Source: Actinoalloteichus caeruleus DSM 43889
GTDB taxonomy: Bacteria > Actinomycetota > Actinomycetes > Mycobacteriales > Pseudonocardiaceae
Reading direction: 5' to 3'
DNA: 64,000 nucleotides
Assembly (NCBI RefSeq): GCF_000429185.2
Contig: NZ_AUBJ02000001.1
Location: forward strand, 558,001-622,000
The notes beneath the pieces were generated by a model. It had not been told where the DNA came from and made no database searches. It saw only the letters and a program-made list of their open reading frames with translations. The position numbers and the translations under genes are program-made. Positions 45,801 to 54,825 of this stretch are shown piece by piece (the first letter of the stretch is position 1; the number at the start of each line of letters is the position of its first letter).

Positions 45801-48800
45801 GGTCGGGCAGGGCTGCGACGTCGAGCTTCCCGGTGGCTCCGACCGGGAGTTCCCCGAGCACCACCAGGTGCGCGGGCACCATCGCCCGGGGCAGCCGGTC
45901 CCGCAGCCGCCGCCGCACCTCGGCGCACAGCCGCTCGGGATCCGCGGTCGGGTCGGCGGGCACCAGGTATCCGACCAGGGCGGTGACGCCCCCGGGGTCG
46001 GCGTGGGGCAGGACAGCGCAGTCCACGACCCGGGGATCGGCGGTGAGCGCCACCTCCACCTCGTGGGGTTCGACGCGGACACCGGCGATCTTCACCTGGC
46101 GGTCGACCCGGCCGACGAACTCCAGGCCCCCGTCGGGGTGGTGGCGGGCCAGGTCGCCCGTGCGGTAGGCGCGGGCGCCGGGAACGCCGGCGTGCGGGTC
46201 GGGGACGAAGCGGTCCGCCGTCGCCCCCGGGCCGCCCAGGTAGCCCCGGGCGAGGACCGCACCGCCGATGACCAGCTCGCCGACGACACCCACCGGCACC
46301 GGCTGGCCCTCCGGGTCGAGGACGTACACCCGGGCGTTCGGCAGGGCCTCCCCCAACGGGACCCGGTCGGGGGGCGGATCGCCGGGGCCCCGCCAGTGGG
46401 TGGCGATGATCGAGGCCTCGGTGGGCCCGTAGGTGTGGTGCAGGACCGCCGAGGTCCGCTCGGCGAACCGGGCTGGCAGGCTCGGGGAGAGGCGTTCCCC
46501 GCCGCACAGCACGTGCCGCAGGGACGGCGCGACGGGTTCCCGCAGGTAGTGCTCGAGCAGGGTGGGTACCAGGTGCAGCACCACGACCCGTTCGGCGGCC
46601 ACCAGGTCGGCGATGGCGCCGACGTCCCCGTGGCGGTCCTGGTCGAGCACCACCAGCCGACCACCGTTGGCCAGGGGGTGGAACATCTCCCACAGGGAGA
46701 TGTCGAACCCGACGGCCGCGACCTGGGCCACGGCCTCCCCGGGCCGCGTCGGGTAGGCCAGCCGGGACCACAGCAGCTGGTTGGCCAGCCCGCGTTGCGT
46801 GCACTGCACGCCCTTGGGTGCCCCGGTGGACCCGGAGGTGTAGGTGACGTAGGCCAGCTGGTCGGGTTCCGGCGGCCGGACCGGCACGGCTTCGCCCGGG
46901 CGCAGGTCCTCGACGCGCAACGTCGGCAGGCCCTCGCCGGCGCAGTCCCCGGCGCCGTCGCTGATCACGGCGTGCGCGCCGCAGTCGGCGAGGATCGCCC
47001 GGTGCCGCTCGACCGGTTGCTCCGGGTCCAGGGGGACGTGGACGCCGCCCGCCCTCCAGATGCCCAGCACCACGGCCGGCAGTTCCGCCCGGCGCCCGAT
47101 CCTGGTCGCCACCGGCCCCTCCACCGGGATCCCCCGGCCGCGCAGCCAGGCGGCGACGCCGTCCGCGAGGGCGTCGAGTTCGCGGTAGGTGAGGGAACGG
47201 GTCGACGTGGTCACCGCCGTCGCGTCCGGTGTGGCCGCCACCCACCGTTCGACCAGGCCGAGCACCTCGGTGGGCCGGTCCGGCAGGGTCCGCTGGTTCG
47301 GTGCGGCCAGCAGCCGCCGTCGTTCCCGGTCGTCCACCAGGTCCAACGCGGCCACCGGCCTCCCCGGGGCCTCGGCCGCGTTGGCGAGCAGCCGCGCCAG
47401 GGTGGCGGCCAACCCGTCCACCCCGGCCTGGCCCACCAGGTCGGCCGCCGCGCGGATCTCGATGTCCACCGCACCCGGGGTGACGCGCGCGGTGATCTCC
47501 AGGTCGAAGGCCCCCAGCAGGGGTGTTCGGGGCACCGTCGTCGCCGTGGCCCCGCCGAACGCCGCCGTCTCCGGAACGGCCTCGTCGTCCACGTCGAACA
47601 CGACCTGGGTCAGGCCCCGGTCGGCGCGGGACAGCTCCCGCACGATCCGCTGCGTCGGGACCGAGCCGTGCGCGAAGGCGTCGCGCGCCGCGTCCCGGGT
47701 CCGGGACACCTGGAGCGCGAACGGCTCCGCCGGGTCGACGTCCGCCCGGATCGGCAGCACGTTGACCAGGGGACCGACCAGGGCGGCCCGGGTGTCGTCG
47801 CCCCGGTCGGCCACCGGCGCACCGACGACGACGTCACGTTGTCCGCAGATCCGCGACAACCAGACCCGCACCCCCGCCAGCAGCGTGACGAACGGGGTGG
47901 CGTTCGCGTGCCTGCCCACCTCGGCGAGGGCGTGGGCGGCGCGGGGCGGCAGGCTCACCCGGGCGATGGTCCGGTCGGGTCCGAGGGTGGCCGGCCGCCC
48001 CCGGTCGGTGGGGAGGTCGAGCCGTTCCGGCGCCCCGCGCAGGGTGTCGGACCAGAACGCCAGCTCCTCCGCGTCCGGGGGCGCGTCCCGGTCGGCCGCC
48101 GCCCACGCCAGGAAGCTCGGTGCCGGGGCCAGCGACACCGCCCGGTGTTCGACCTCGGCCGTGTAGGACTCGGCCAGTTCGCGGACCAGGAGCCGCGCCG
48201 ACCAGCCGTCCCCGGCGACGTGGTGCAGCACGACGACCAGCGCGTGGTCCTCCGGGCCCAGGCGCAGCAGGGTCCAGTGGACCGGGGGTGCGGAGGCGAG
48301 GTCGAAGGGTTCGGCGACCAACTCGTCCACCCGTCGGTCGAGTTCGGCGCCGGTCGCCTCGGACAGGGCCAGCGGCGGGCCGCAGTCGGTGGCCCGCCAG
48401 ACCGGGCCGTCCTCACCCTCGGCGAGCAGGCTGCGCAGCAGGTCGTGGCGGGTGGCCAACGCCGAGGTCGCCGCCGTCAGCGCCGGAACCGACAGCGGTC
48501 CCGCCAGCCGCAGCACCACGGGCAGGTGGAAGGTGCCCTCGCCGGTCGTGGTGGCCTGCGCCCAGATCCCCAGCTGTGTCCACGACAGCGGAGCCGAGCT
48601 CACCGGGGCGGCGGGCACCGGGCCGGCTCCTCCCGGGGTGCGCTCGTCCGCCCACGGCGCCAGTGACTCGATGGTCGGGTTGTCGAACAGGTCCGGCATC
48701 CGCAGCCCCGGGTAGCCCAGCGCGTGCATGCGGCGCACCAGGTCCATCGCCAGCAGCGAATGCCCGCCCAGGGCGAAGAAGTTGTCGGCCAGCCCGACCC

Positions 48801-51800
48801 GGGGCACTCCCAGCAGCTCCGCCCACAGCGCGGCCACCGCGCGCTCCCGGTCGGTCCTCGGTTCCCGGGAACCGGCGCCGGGCTCGGTCCCGGCGGGAAC
48901 CGCCAGCGCCGCCCGGTCCACCTTCCCGGCGGCCGTCCTCGGCAGCGGCGAGTCGTGCACCCGGATCACCGAGGGCACCATGAAGGGGGGCAACCGGCCG
49001 GCCAGGTGCGCGCGGACCGCGTCCGAGTCCACCGTGGACGAGGCGGCGACGTGCGCGGCGAGGACATCGCCCCGGACGACGACGGCCGCCTCCGCCACCC
49101 CGGGGTGGGCCGCCAGCGCCGTCTCCACCTCGTCCAGCTCGACGCGGTAACCGCGCAGTTTGACCTGCCTGTCGGCGCGGCTGACGAAGTGCAGCACCCC
49201 GGCCTCCACCCGGGCCAGGTCCCCGGTGCGGTACATCCGCCGCCCGTCCCCGGTGAAGGGGTCGGGGAGGAACCGCTCGGCGGTCAGCCCCGGGCGGCCG
49301 ACGTACCCCCGCGCCAGGCCGGTGCCCGCCAGGTACAGCTCGGCGACCACCCCGTCGGGCACGGGCGCCAGGTAGCGGTCCAGCAGGTAGGCCCGGGTGT
49401 TCGACGTGGGCGCTCCGATGGGGACCCCGCCGGCCTCGGCCAGCTCGGCGGCGGTGGCGCCGACCGTGACCTCGGTGGGGCCGTAGGCGTTGACCAACCG
49501 GACGTCGCGCACCAGCCGGTGCCAGCGGTCGACGGCGGCCCGCCCCACCTGCTGGCCGCCGATCGCGACCAGCCGCAGCGCCGGCGGCAGCACCAGCCCT
49601 TCCTCGCCCAGGGCGTCCACCAGGCGCTCCCAGTAGCCGGTGGGTAGGTTCGCCACGGTCGTCGCGGTCCGCTCGCAGTGGGCGAGCAGCGCTCGCACCG
49701 AGGTGACCGACTCGTCGTCCCGCAGCACCACGGTCGCGCCGGCCACCAACGTCGGGAACACCTCCTCGACCAGCACGTCGAAGGTGACCGCGCAGAACTG
49801 GAGCGCCCGATCGGCGGGGGAAAGGCCGTACTCCCGCACCGCCCACCGGACGTGGTCGGCGAGGGCGCCGTGTTCGACCACCACCCCCTTGGGCTCACCG
49901 GTCGACCCCGAGGTGAACAGGACGTACGCGGGATCACCCGGTGCGGGTTCCGGTCGCCCCGGGTGCCGCGGCGCGCCCTCCTCCGCGACCGGGATGTCGC
50001 CAGGGTGGAGCACGGCGACGTCGGCTCGGGCGAACCGGTCGACGTCGGCGGTGACGAGCAGGCGGGCACCGCTCGTCCTGAGCTGACCGGTGACGCGGTC
50101 GTCGGGGTCCTCCGGCGACAGCGGCAGGAACGCGCACCGCGCGACCAGCACGCCGAGGAGCACGGCCACCAGGTCCGCAGACCGGGGCAGGCACACGCCG
50201 ACCACGTCACCCCGGGTGGCCCCCGACGCGACGAGCCGGGCCGCGACGGCGTCGGCGTGCCGGACGAGGCCGGCGAAGTCGACCGTCCGGGCACCGTCGA
50301 GCACAGCGGGTGCGCCGGGGGCGCGGGCGGCCGCCGCTCGGACGAGCCCCACCACCCCCTCCGCCGGCGGTTCGACGGGGCCGGCTATCCCCGGCGGGAC
50401 GGGGGTGTCGGTCAACCGGAGCCGGCCCACCCGAACACCGGGGTCGGCGAGGACGTCACCGAGCAGGGCGGTGAGGCCGTCGGCGAGGATCTCGGCGGCC
50501 GGCGCGTCCAGCACGTCGTGGTTGAACTCCAGCTCCAGGTCGACGCCGTCGGGCACGGCCCTGGCGATCAGGGTGAGGTCGAAGGCGGTGGTGCGCGACG
50601 GTGGGCGCAGCGCCTCCGCCGCCACCCCGGGCAGTGCCACGGGCACGCCGAGGGAGTCCTCCCACACCACCATGTACCGCATCAACGGGTGGTGCCCGCT
50701 GTCCCGGCGGCGACCGAGCAGGCCGGCCAGCCGTTCGACGGGCACCGCCTGGTGTTCGTGGGCGGCCGGCACCGCCTCCCGGCACTGGTCCAGCACCTCG
50801 GTGAAGCGCGGGTCGCCGCGCAGGTCGGCCCGCAGCGGCAGCGTGTTGACCAGCATGGTCACCGCGGTGTCGGCGCCAGGCTGTCCCCGATCGGCCACCG
50901 GAGCGGCGACGACCACGTCATCGGCCCCGGAGAAGCGGTGGACCAGCACCTGGAACGCCGCCAGCAGCACCATGAACGGCGTCACCCCGCGCGCGGAGCA
51001 CAGCGCGCGCAGCGCCTCGGCCCGGTCGGGCGGGAGCACCCGGATCGCGCGGCCGGCCCGGTGCCCGCCGTCCACCCGGTGCCGGGGTCCGACCGTGAGG
51101 TCGACGTCGAGGGTCGCCCCGTCGAGGCGGTCCCGCCAGAACCCCAGATCCCGTTCCGCGCGGGCGGAGTCGACCCCCGGTGTCACCAGCGCCGGGTTCG
51201 TCGGCGGGTCGAGGCGCGGAGCGCGGTCCTCGACGGCCGAGGCGTACAGCTCCCGCAGCTCCTCGGCGACCAGGCGCATGGACCACCGGTCGATGACCAG
51301 GTGGTGCAGCACGAGCAGGAAGACGAGGTCGTCGTCGCCCAGCCGCAGCAGCCGCGCCCGCACCAGTGGGGGCCGGTCCAGGTCGAACGGCTGGGCCAGC
51401 GCCTCGTCGCCGGCCGCCGCCACGCGCGCGTTCCGCTGCTCGGGGGACAGCCCGCGCAGGTCCTCCACGTGGAGGGGCACCGGCGCGGCGTCGGCCACCA
51501 GCAGCCGGGCCGGCCCGTCGTCGCGGGCGGGGGAGGAGCGCAGCACGGGGTGCCGGCGGGTCAACGCGTCCAGTGCCCAGCGCAGCGCCGCCTCGTCGAC
51601 GGTGCCCCGCCACCGGGTGGGCACCGCGACGCCGAACAGGCCGGGGCCGCCGAGGAACTCCTCCTCGAACAGGATCCGCGCCTGGCCGGGGGACAGCGGC
51701 AACTCCGTCGGCTCCACGGACGCCGCCGGATCCTCCCCGTCGTCCGCCGTCCGGGCCTCGATGTCGGGGGTTCTCGCCTCCTCGACCCGGCGGGCCAGCG

Positions 51801-53595
51801 CGGCGACGGTGCGGGCGCGCAGCACGTCGGCCATCGACAGCCGCACCCCGTACCGGCGCCACACGGCCGCCACGATCCTGGTGGCGGTCAACGAGTCCCC
51901 GCCCAGGGCGAGGAAGTCGTCGGAGACCCCGACCCGGGGCAGGTCGAGCAGGTCGGCCCACACACCGGCCAGGTCGCGTTCCAGCCCGGTCGCCGCCGCG
52001 CCGTTCGCGTCGCAGCCGCCGACGTCGGGGACCCCGCCGCTGGCCGGGGCCTCGGGCAACGCCGCGTAGTCGATCTTCCCGTTGGCGGTGAGGGGGAAGC
52101 GGTCCACGCTCACCCATCGGGTGGGGATGACCGCCTCCGGGAGCCGGTCGGCCAGGTGCGCGCGCAGCGCGGCGGGTTCGGCGCCGCCCTGGAGGTAGGC
52201 GACGACACGGTCACCGGTGGGTCCACCGACCAGTCGGACCGCCGCCCGGGACACCGAGGGATGCTGGTGCAGCAGCGACTCGACCTCGGCCGGGTCCACC
52301 CGGTGGCCGCGCACCTTGAACTCCGCGTCCACCCGTCCGAGGAACTCGATCCTGCCGTCGTCCAACCACCGGACGCGGTCCCCGGTGCGGTACACCCGCC
52401 CGCCGCCGGCCGGGTCCAGACCGAGCCAGTCGGGCAGGAACCGGGCCGCGGTCTCCGCCGGACCGCCCAGGTACCCCCTGGCCAGCGGAGCACCGGCCAC
52501 CACCAGCTCCCCGGGCACGCCGGCCGGCACCCGCCGGCCCTCGGGGTCCACGACGGCCACCGAGCAGTTGTGCATGGGCCGGCCCAACGGCATCCGGGAC
52601 GCGCCGTCGGCCGGGCTGGCCTCGTCGTGCAGCACGGTGATCGTGGTCTCCGTCGGACCGTAGGCGTGGACGAGGACGGTGCCCGACCGGTCCAACAGCC
52701 GGTCGCGCAGCGACGGGGGGACGCGCTCACCGCCGCACACCGCCAGGCGCAGCCCCCGCGTCGCGTGCTCGTCCGCCCCGGAGAGCAGTTCGTCCAACAC
52801 CGAGGGCACCAGGTGCGCGACCGTGACCTGGTGGGCCCTCATCAGCTCCGGCAGGTAGGGGACGATGCCGTGCACCCGGTGTTCGGCGACCACCAGCCTC
52901 GCCCCGGCCACGAGCCCGGCCAGCAACTCCCACACCGCGATGTCGAACCCGGGGGAGGCCGTGGCCAGCAGCACGTCCCGGGGCCCCAGCGGGTACGCCT
53001 CCTGCCACCACGCCATGCGGTTGGCCAGCGCTCCGTGCGGGACCAGCACTCCCTTGGGCCGGCCGGTCGACCCCGACGTGTACATGAGGTAGGCGGCCAG
53101 CGCCGGGTGGGGGTCCGGCCACGGCCCCCCGTCGCCGTCGCCGTCGCCGATCCGCTCGGCTCCGCTCCCGCCGTCGAGGGCCTCGTCGACCCGGAGCACG
53201 GGCCCGTCGACCCCGGGGGAGGAGGCGGATGTCAGGGTCACGACCGGACGCGCGTCGGCGACCACCGCCGCCCGCCGACCCGAGGGCCACCTCGGGTCGA
53301 GGGGCAGGTACACCCCGCCGGCCCGGACCACCGCCAGGCAGGAGACCAGCACGTCGAGCCCGTCCTCGGCCAGCACGGCAACGGGCCGTTCCGGCCCCAC
53401 CCCGAGCGCCCGCAGCCGGCGGGCCAGCGCGGCCGACCGGGACCCCAGGTCGGAGTAGGACAGCTGGCGGTCCCCGCGCACCGCGGCCACCCGGTCGCCG
53501 TTCTCGGCCAGGGCCGTCGCGACCCGCCGCCACCACCGGCCCGGGTCGTGATCGACCCGGGCACCCCGTTCCCAGTGCCGCCTGAGTTCCGCCAT
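42853..53595 (-). CDS. nocA: NocA: three-module NRPS ending in E and C4 domains
   Basis: A 3580-residue peptide synthetase; the known NocA has about 3690. Order: A1 (20-520), T1 (Ser about 567), C2 (HH 764-765), A2 (YVLFTSGSTG near 1226), T2 (Ser about 1613), C3 (HHVAGDGW at 1791), A3 (near 2251), T3 (Ser about 2650), E (HHLAVDHASW at 2835), C4 (HHHILLDGW at 3289). A1 and A3 pockets read D-I-W-H-V-G-A-I-T and D-I-W-H-L-G-T-I-I, one substrate type (Hpg). A2 reads D-V-E-N-A-G-A-V-G, with an acidic Glu at 239 fitting arginine. The E domain makes D-Hpg at position 3. C4 joins Ser loaded on NocB. C2 has HHxxxDR in place of HHxxxDG. GAGG lies 5 bases before the ATG. Confidence 0.9.
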   Translation of the reverse strand: MAELRRHWERGARVDHDPGRWWRRVATALAENGDRVAAVRGDRQLSYSDLGSRSAALARRLRALGVGPERPVAVLAEDGLDVLVSCLAVVRAGGVYLPLDPRWPSGRRAAVVADARPVVTLTSASSPGVDGPVLRVDEALDGGSGAERIGDGDGDGGPWPDPHPALAAYLMYTSGSTGRPKGVLVPHGALANRMAWWQEAYPLGPRDVLLATASPGFDIAVWELLAGLVAGARLVVAEHRVHGIVPYLPELMRAHQVTVAHLVPSVLDELLSGADEHATRGLRLAVCGGERVPPSLRDRLLDRSGTVLVHAYGPTETTITVLHDEASPADGASRMPLGRPMHNCSVAVVDPEGRRVPAGVPGELVVAGAPLARGYLGGPAETAARFLPDWLGLDPAGGGRVYRTGDRVRWLDDGRIEFLGRVDAEFKVRGHRVDPAEVESLLHQHPSVSRAAVRLVGGPTGDRVVAYLQGGAEPAALRAHLADRLPEAVIPTRWVSVDRFPLTANGKIDYAALPEAPASGGVPDVGGCDANGAAATGLERDLAGVWADLLDLPRVGVSDDFLALGGDSLTATRIVAAVWRRYGVRLSMADVLRARTVAALARRVEEARTPDIEARTADDGEDPAASVEPTELPLSPGQARILFEEEFLGGPGLFGVAVPTRWRGTVDEAALRWALDALTRRHPVLRSSPARDDGPARLLVADAAPVPLHVEDLRGLSPEQRNARVAAAGDEALAQPFDLDRPPLVRARLLRLGDDDLVFLLVLHHLVIDRWSMRLVAEELRELYASAVEDRAPRLDPPTNPALVTPGVDSARAERDLGFWRDRLDGATLDVDLTVGPRHRVDGGHRAGRAIRVLPPDRAEALRALCSARGVTPFMVLLAAFQVLVHRFSGADDVVVAAPVADRGQPGADTAVTMLVNTLPLRADLRGDPRFTEVLDQCREAVPAAHEHQAVPVERLAGLLGRRRDSGHHPLMRYMVVWEDSLGVPVALPGVAAEALRPPSRTTAFDLTLIARAVPDGVDLELEFNHDVLDAPAAEILADGLTALLGDVLADPGVRVGRLRLTDTPVPPGIAGPVEPPAEGVVGLVRAAAARAPGAPAVLDGARTVDFAGLVRHADAVAARLVASGATRGDVVGVCLPRSADLVAVLLGVLVARCAFLPLSPEDPDDRVTGQLRTSGARLLVTADVDRFARADVAVLHPGDIPVAEEGAPRHPGRPEPAPGDPAYVLFTSGSTGEPKGVVVEHGALADHVRWAVREYGLSPADRALQFCAVTFDVLVEEVFPTLVAGATVVLRDDESVTSVRALLAHCERTATTVANLPTGYWERLVDALGEEGLVLPPALRLVAIGGQQVGRAAVDRWHRLVRDVRLVNAYGPTEVTVGATAAELAEAGGVPIGAPTSNTRAYLLDRYLAPVPDGVVAELYLAGTGLARGYVGRPGLTAERFLPDPFTGDGRRMYRTGDLARVEAGVLHFVSRADRQVKLRGYRVELDEVETALAAHPGVAEAAVVVRGDVLAAHVAASSTVDSDAVRAHLAGRLPPFMVPSVIRVHDSPLPRTAAGKVDRAALAVPAGTEPGAGSREPRTDRERAVAALWAELLGVPRVGLADNFFALGGHSLLAMDLVRRMHALGYPGLRMPDLFDNPTIESLAPWADERTPGGAGPVPAAPVSSAPLSWTQLGIWAQATTTGEGTFHLPVVLRLAGPLSVPALTAATSALATRHDLLRSLLAEGEDGPVWRATDCGPPLALSEATGAELDRRVDELVAEPFDLASAPPVHWTLLRLGPEDHALVVVLHHVAGDGWSARLLVRELAESYTAEVEHRAVSLAPAPSFLAWAAADRDAPPDAEELAFWSDTLRGAPERLDLPTDRGRPATLGPDRTIARVSLPPRAAHALAEVGRHANATPFVTLLAGVRVWLSRICGQRDVVVGAPVADRGDDTRAALVGPLVNVLPIRADVDPAEPFALQVSRTRDAARDAFAHGSVPTQRIVRELSRADRGLTQVVFDVDDEAVPETAAFGGATATTVPRTPLLGAFDLEITARVTPGAVDIEIRAAADLVGQAGVDGLAATLARLLANAAEAPGRPVAALDLVDDRERRRLLAAPNQRTLPDRPTEVLGLVERWVAATPDATAVTTSTRSLTYRELDALADGVAAWLRGRGIPVEGPVATRIGRRAELPAVVLGIWRAGGVHVPLDPEQPVERHRAILADCGAHAVISDGAGDCAGEGLPTLRVEDLRPGEAVPVRPPEPDQLAYVTYTSGSTGAPKGVQCTQRGLANQLLWSRLAYPTRPGEAVAQVAAVGFDISLWEMFHPLANGGRLVVLDQDRHGDVGAIADLVAAERVVVLHLVPTLLEHYLREPVAPSLRHVLCGGERLSPSLPARFAERTSAVLHHTYGPTEASIIATHWRGPGDPPPDRVPLGEALPNARVYVLDPEGQPVPVGVVGELVIGGAVLARGYLGGPGATADRFVPDPHAGVPGARAYRTGDLARHHPDGGLEFVGRVDRQVKIAGVRVEPHEVEVALTADPRVVDCAVLPHADPGGVTALVGYLVPADPTADPERLCAEVRRRLRDRLPRAMVPAHLVVLGELPVGATGKLDVAALPDPASTTASTTAVVDGAETAPERDLAAIWARVLPGTAEAVISRDANFFDLGGDSVSAIRVVARARAAGWRVDLSQVLRTASLAELAASAVPLPSAATAAVPAAPPPGAGRLWLTPAQRRFLAGLPRHTGHLNQAVLAEPAEPVDPALLLAALRAVAAHHDAFRLRAVWAEGRWQDHGVLAPPSDELALVVRADVPIGPRTITELAGPVHTAMNVEDGPTLAALVGEGVDGRQAVLLVAHHLAVDHASWETVLSDLDTAYRQVARGEPVTLPTPPTSFEDLARLRPALVTSVDTPAQREHWRRTLADLPGLPGLPSAPGQGAEEASGTPLRVALPPTASGALLAAATRHRLRVDEILLAALARVVARWTGEPRVAVLRETHGRSGPPGWPDLTGTVGWLTSVHPVAFDVHTDDPLETLRHVRETLAGVPDEGVGYGLLRAGAEPEPELVVNHLGSTTGPRGAGLFTRAERQTVGDDAAPEHAVPPGLELVSGLDDRGLWTEWFHDPGRFTPATVRSLAEELLAALLDLVSALDGPVGVAAVPADFPAVALPVEDLRAVLTTRPGTRALLPLAPAQQGMLAWHLARPGSTAYHTQLLFAVDGDVDQAVLRAAWQRVVDHTDVFRAAFASAGLDEPVQVIGPPPPVDWRLHALPGAGPGTVLDADRAEPFDLSTPGQQRWHWIDGGRAGRWLLWSHHHILLDGWSLPLVLADVASAYEAEANGRAWAPPARPGYDAYLGWLATRDEEAGARFWREALAGAQPTRIGRAGAQGAGTATLVTAEMSREATRSLTRVAERGRATLHSVVLAAWSLLLGQRCASRDLLFGVVMSLRPDEIPRSERLVGLCLNTLPLRVRFAEDAELPALFRQVQRNLVETYEHAAHPLGRIRTWAGAGDALFDSIVVFENYPGDRTGQPLGGHGALRVVRAVESTEFAVSLTVLPGDRLTFELTYQPHALTPAEATGLVRHLARLLERIARGGDPDGGENP

Positions 53596-53620
53596 AGTCG
53601 CCTCAGGCTAGGAACGGTGT

Positions 53621-53642
53621 TTATCGGATCCTTATCGGATCC
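53621..53642. promoter_or_regulatory. Exact 11-bp tandem repeat, SARP operator candidate (NocR box)
   Basis: TTATCGGATCC occurs twice back to back (53621-53631, 53632-53642). Direct repeats one helical turn apart are the known architecture of SARP binding sites. On the nocA strand the last repeat ends 10 bases before a -10-like TAGCCT. A related core CGATAAG in the opposite orientation (53663-53669) precedes a -10-like GATACA (53677-53682) for nocF. NocR is the obvious candidate ligand. Confidence 0.65.
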
Positions 53643-53725
53643 GTTCTCCGGGGAAAACCGATCGATAAGGGAGAGGGATACAAAAAGCGGACGCACACGC
53701 ACGGGTCTCCCGCTGGAGGATGGCA

Positions 53726-54778
53726 ATGGCGACAGAACGAGAAGGCGCCTTCGAGGACATGTCCCTCGACCACGTGGTGTTCCATGTCGGCGACGCGCAC
53801 CAGGCCGCCGCGGAACTCGTCGACCGGTACGGGTTGGCGGTGCTCGACGCGTCCGAGGACACCTCCGCCCGGTCGGTGGTGGTCGGCGGCGGCGGTGACA
53901 TCAGCCTCGTCTTCACCGAGGCCGTCACCGAGGACCACCCGGCCGCCGCCTACGTCAGGGCCCACGGCGACGGGGTCGCCGACATCGCGCTCGGGGTCCG
54001 TGACGTCCGCGCCGCCTACGACGAGGCGGTCCGCCGGGGAGCTCGGCCGGTGTCCGCCCCCAGCGAGGACGGCGGCCGCGTCGTCGCCACCATCATGGGT
54101 TTCGGCGACGTCACGCACACCTTCGTGCCACGAGGGAGCGCCGCGGCCGCGGCGGGCGGCGCGGACCCGGCACCCGCCGAGACGGGGGTGTACGCGCTGG
54201 ACCACTTCGCGGTGTGCGTCGAACCCGGGCAGCTGGCCGCGACCGTCCGGTTCTACGAGGACGTCCTGGACTTCCGCATGACCTTCGAGGAGCAGATCGT
54301 CGTCGGCGCGCAGTCGATGAACTCCCAGGTGGTGCAGAGCACCTCCAACGCGGTGACCCTCACCATCATCGAACCCGACACCTCCCGGAACCCCGGGCAG
54401 ATCGACGACTTCCTCAAACGGCACGGCGGTTCGGGCGTGCAGCACATCGCCTTCGTCACCGACCACATCACCGACTCGATCCGCCAGCTCCGCGACCGGG
54501 GTGTCGAGTTCCTCACCACACCGGCCGCCTACTACGAGGCGTTGACCGACCGCATCGCACTGACCAGGTACCCGGTGGCCGAACTCGGTGAACTGCACAT
54601 CCTCGTCGACGAGGACCAGGGCGGGAAGCTGTACCAGATCTTCACCCGGTCCACCCACCCGCGGGGCACCTTCTTCATGGAGGTGATCGAACGGGCGGGC
54701 GCGCGGACGTTCGGTTCCGGCAACATCAAGGCCCTGTACGCGGCCGTCGAGGCCGAACTGAGCAGGCAACCGCGCTGA
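53726..54778 (+). CDS. nocF: NocF: 4-hydroxymandelate synthase
   Basis: A 350-residue non-haem iron dioxygenase that turns 4-hydroxyphenylpyruvate into L-4-hydroxymandelate, the first step to Hpg. The iron ligands fall at H160 (YALDHFAVC), H240 (GVQHIAFVTD) and E319 (FFMEVIERAG), one residue off the H161/H241/E320 of the vancomycin-pathway enzyme HmaS. The C-terminus reads ERAGARTFGSGNIKALY, the HmaS form, where HPPD has a different RFGNKGFGEGNFKAL pattern. I choose the ATG at 53726 because GGAGG (53715-53719) is 6 bases upstream; the ATG at 53720 abuts it. It is divergent from nocA and followed by nocG. Confidence 0.92.
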   Translation: MATEREGAFEDMSLDHVVFHVGDAHQAAAELVDRYGLAVLDASEDTSARSVVVGGGGDISLVFTEAVTEDHPAAAYVRAHGDGVADIALGVRDVRAAYDEAVRRGARPVSAPSEDGGRVVATIMGFGDVTHTFVPRGSAAAAAGGADPAPAETGVYALDHFAVCVEPGQLAATVRFYEDVLDFRMTFEEQIVVGAQSMNSQVVQSTSNAVTLTIIEPDTSRNPGQIDDFLKRHGGSGVQHIAFVTDHITDSIRQLRDRGVEFLTTPAAYYEALTDRIALTRYPVAELGELHILVDEDQGGKLYQIFTRSTHPRGTFFMEVIERAGARTFGSGNIKALYAAVEAELSRQPR

Positions 54779-54825
54779 GCACCCCGCCGCCCTCCCCCCG
54801 CGCCCGCCCCCGGAAGGGGATGCTG

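Noticed and set aside
37091-53595. Assigning the NRPS to a glycopeptide antibiotic because Hpg genes are present
   Set aside because: There are five modules, no X domain, no Oxy-type P450 set, no halogenase and no Dpg genes. Nat and the C5 motif point to nocardicin.
53726-54778. Reading nocF as 4-hydroxyphenylpyruvate dioxygenase (tyrosine catabolism)
   Set aside because: The C-terminal motif and iron-ligand spacing are those of hydroxymandelate synthase, and it sits with nocG and nocN.
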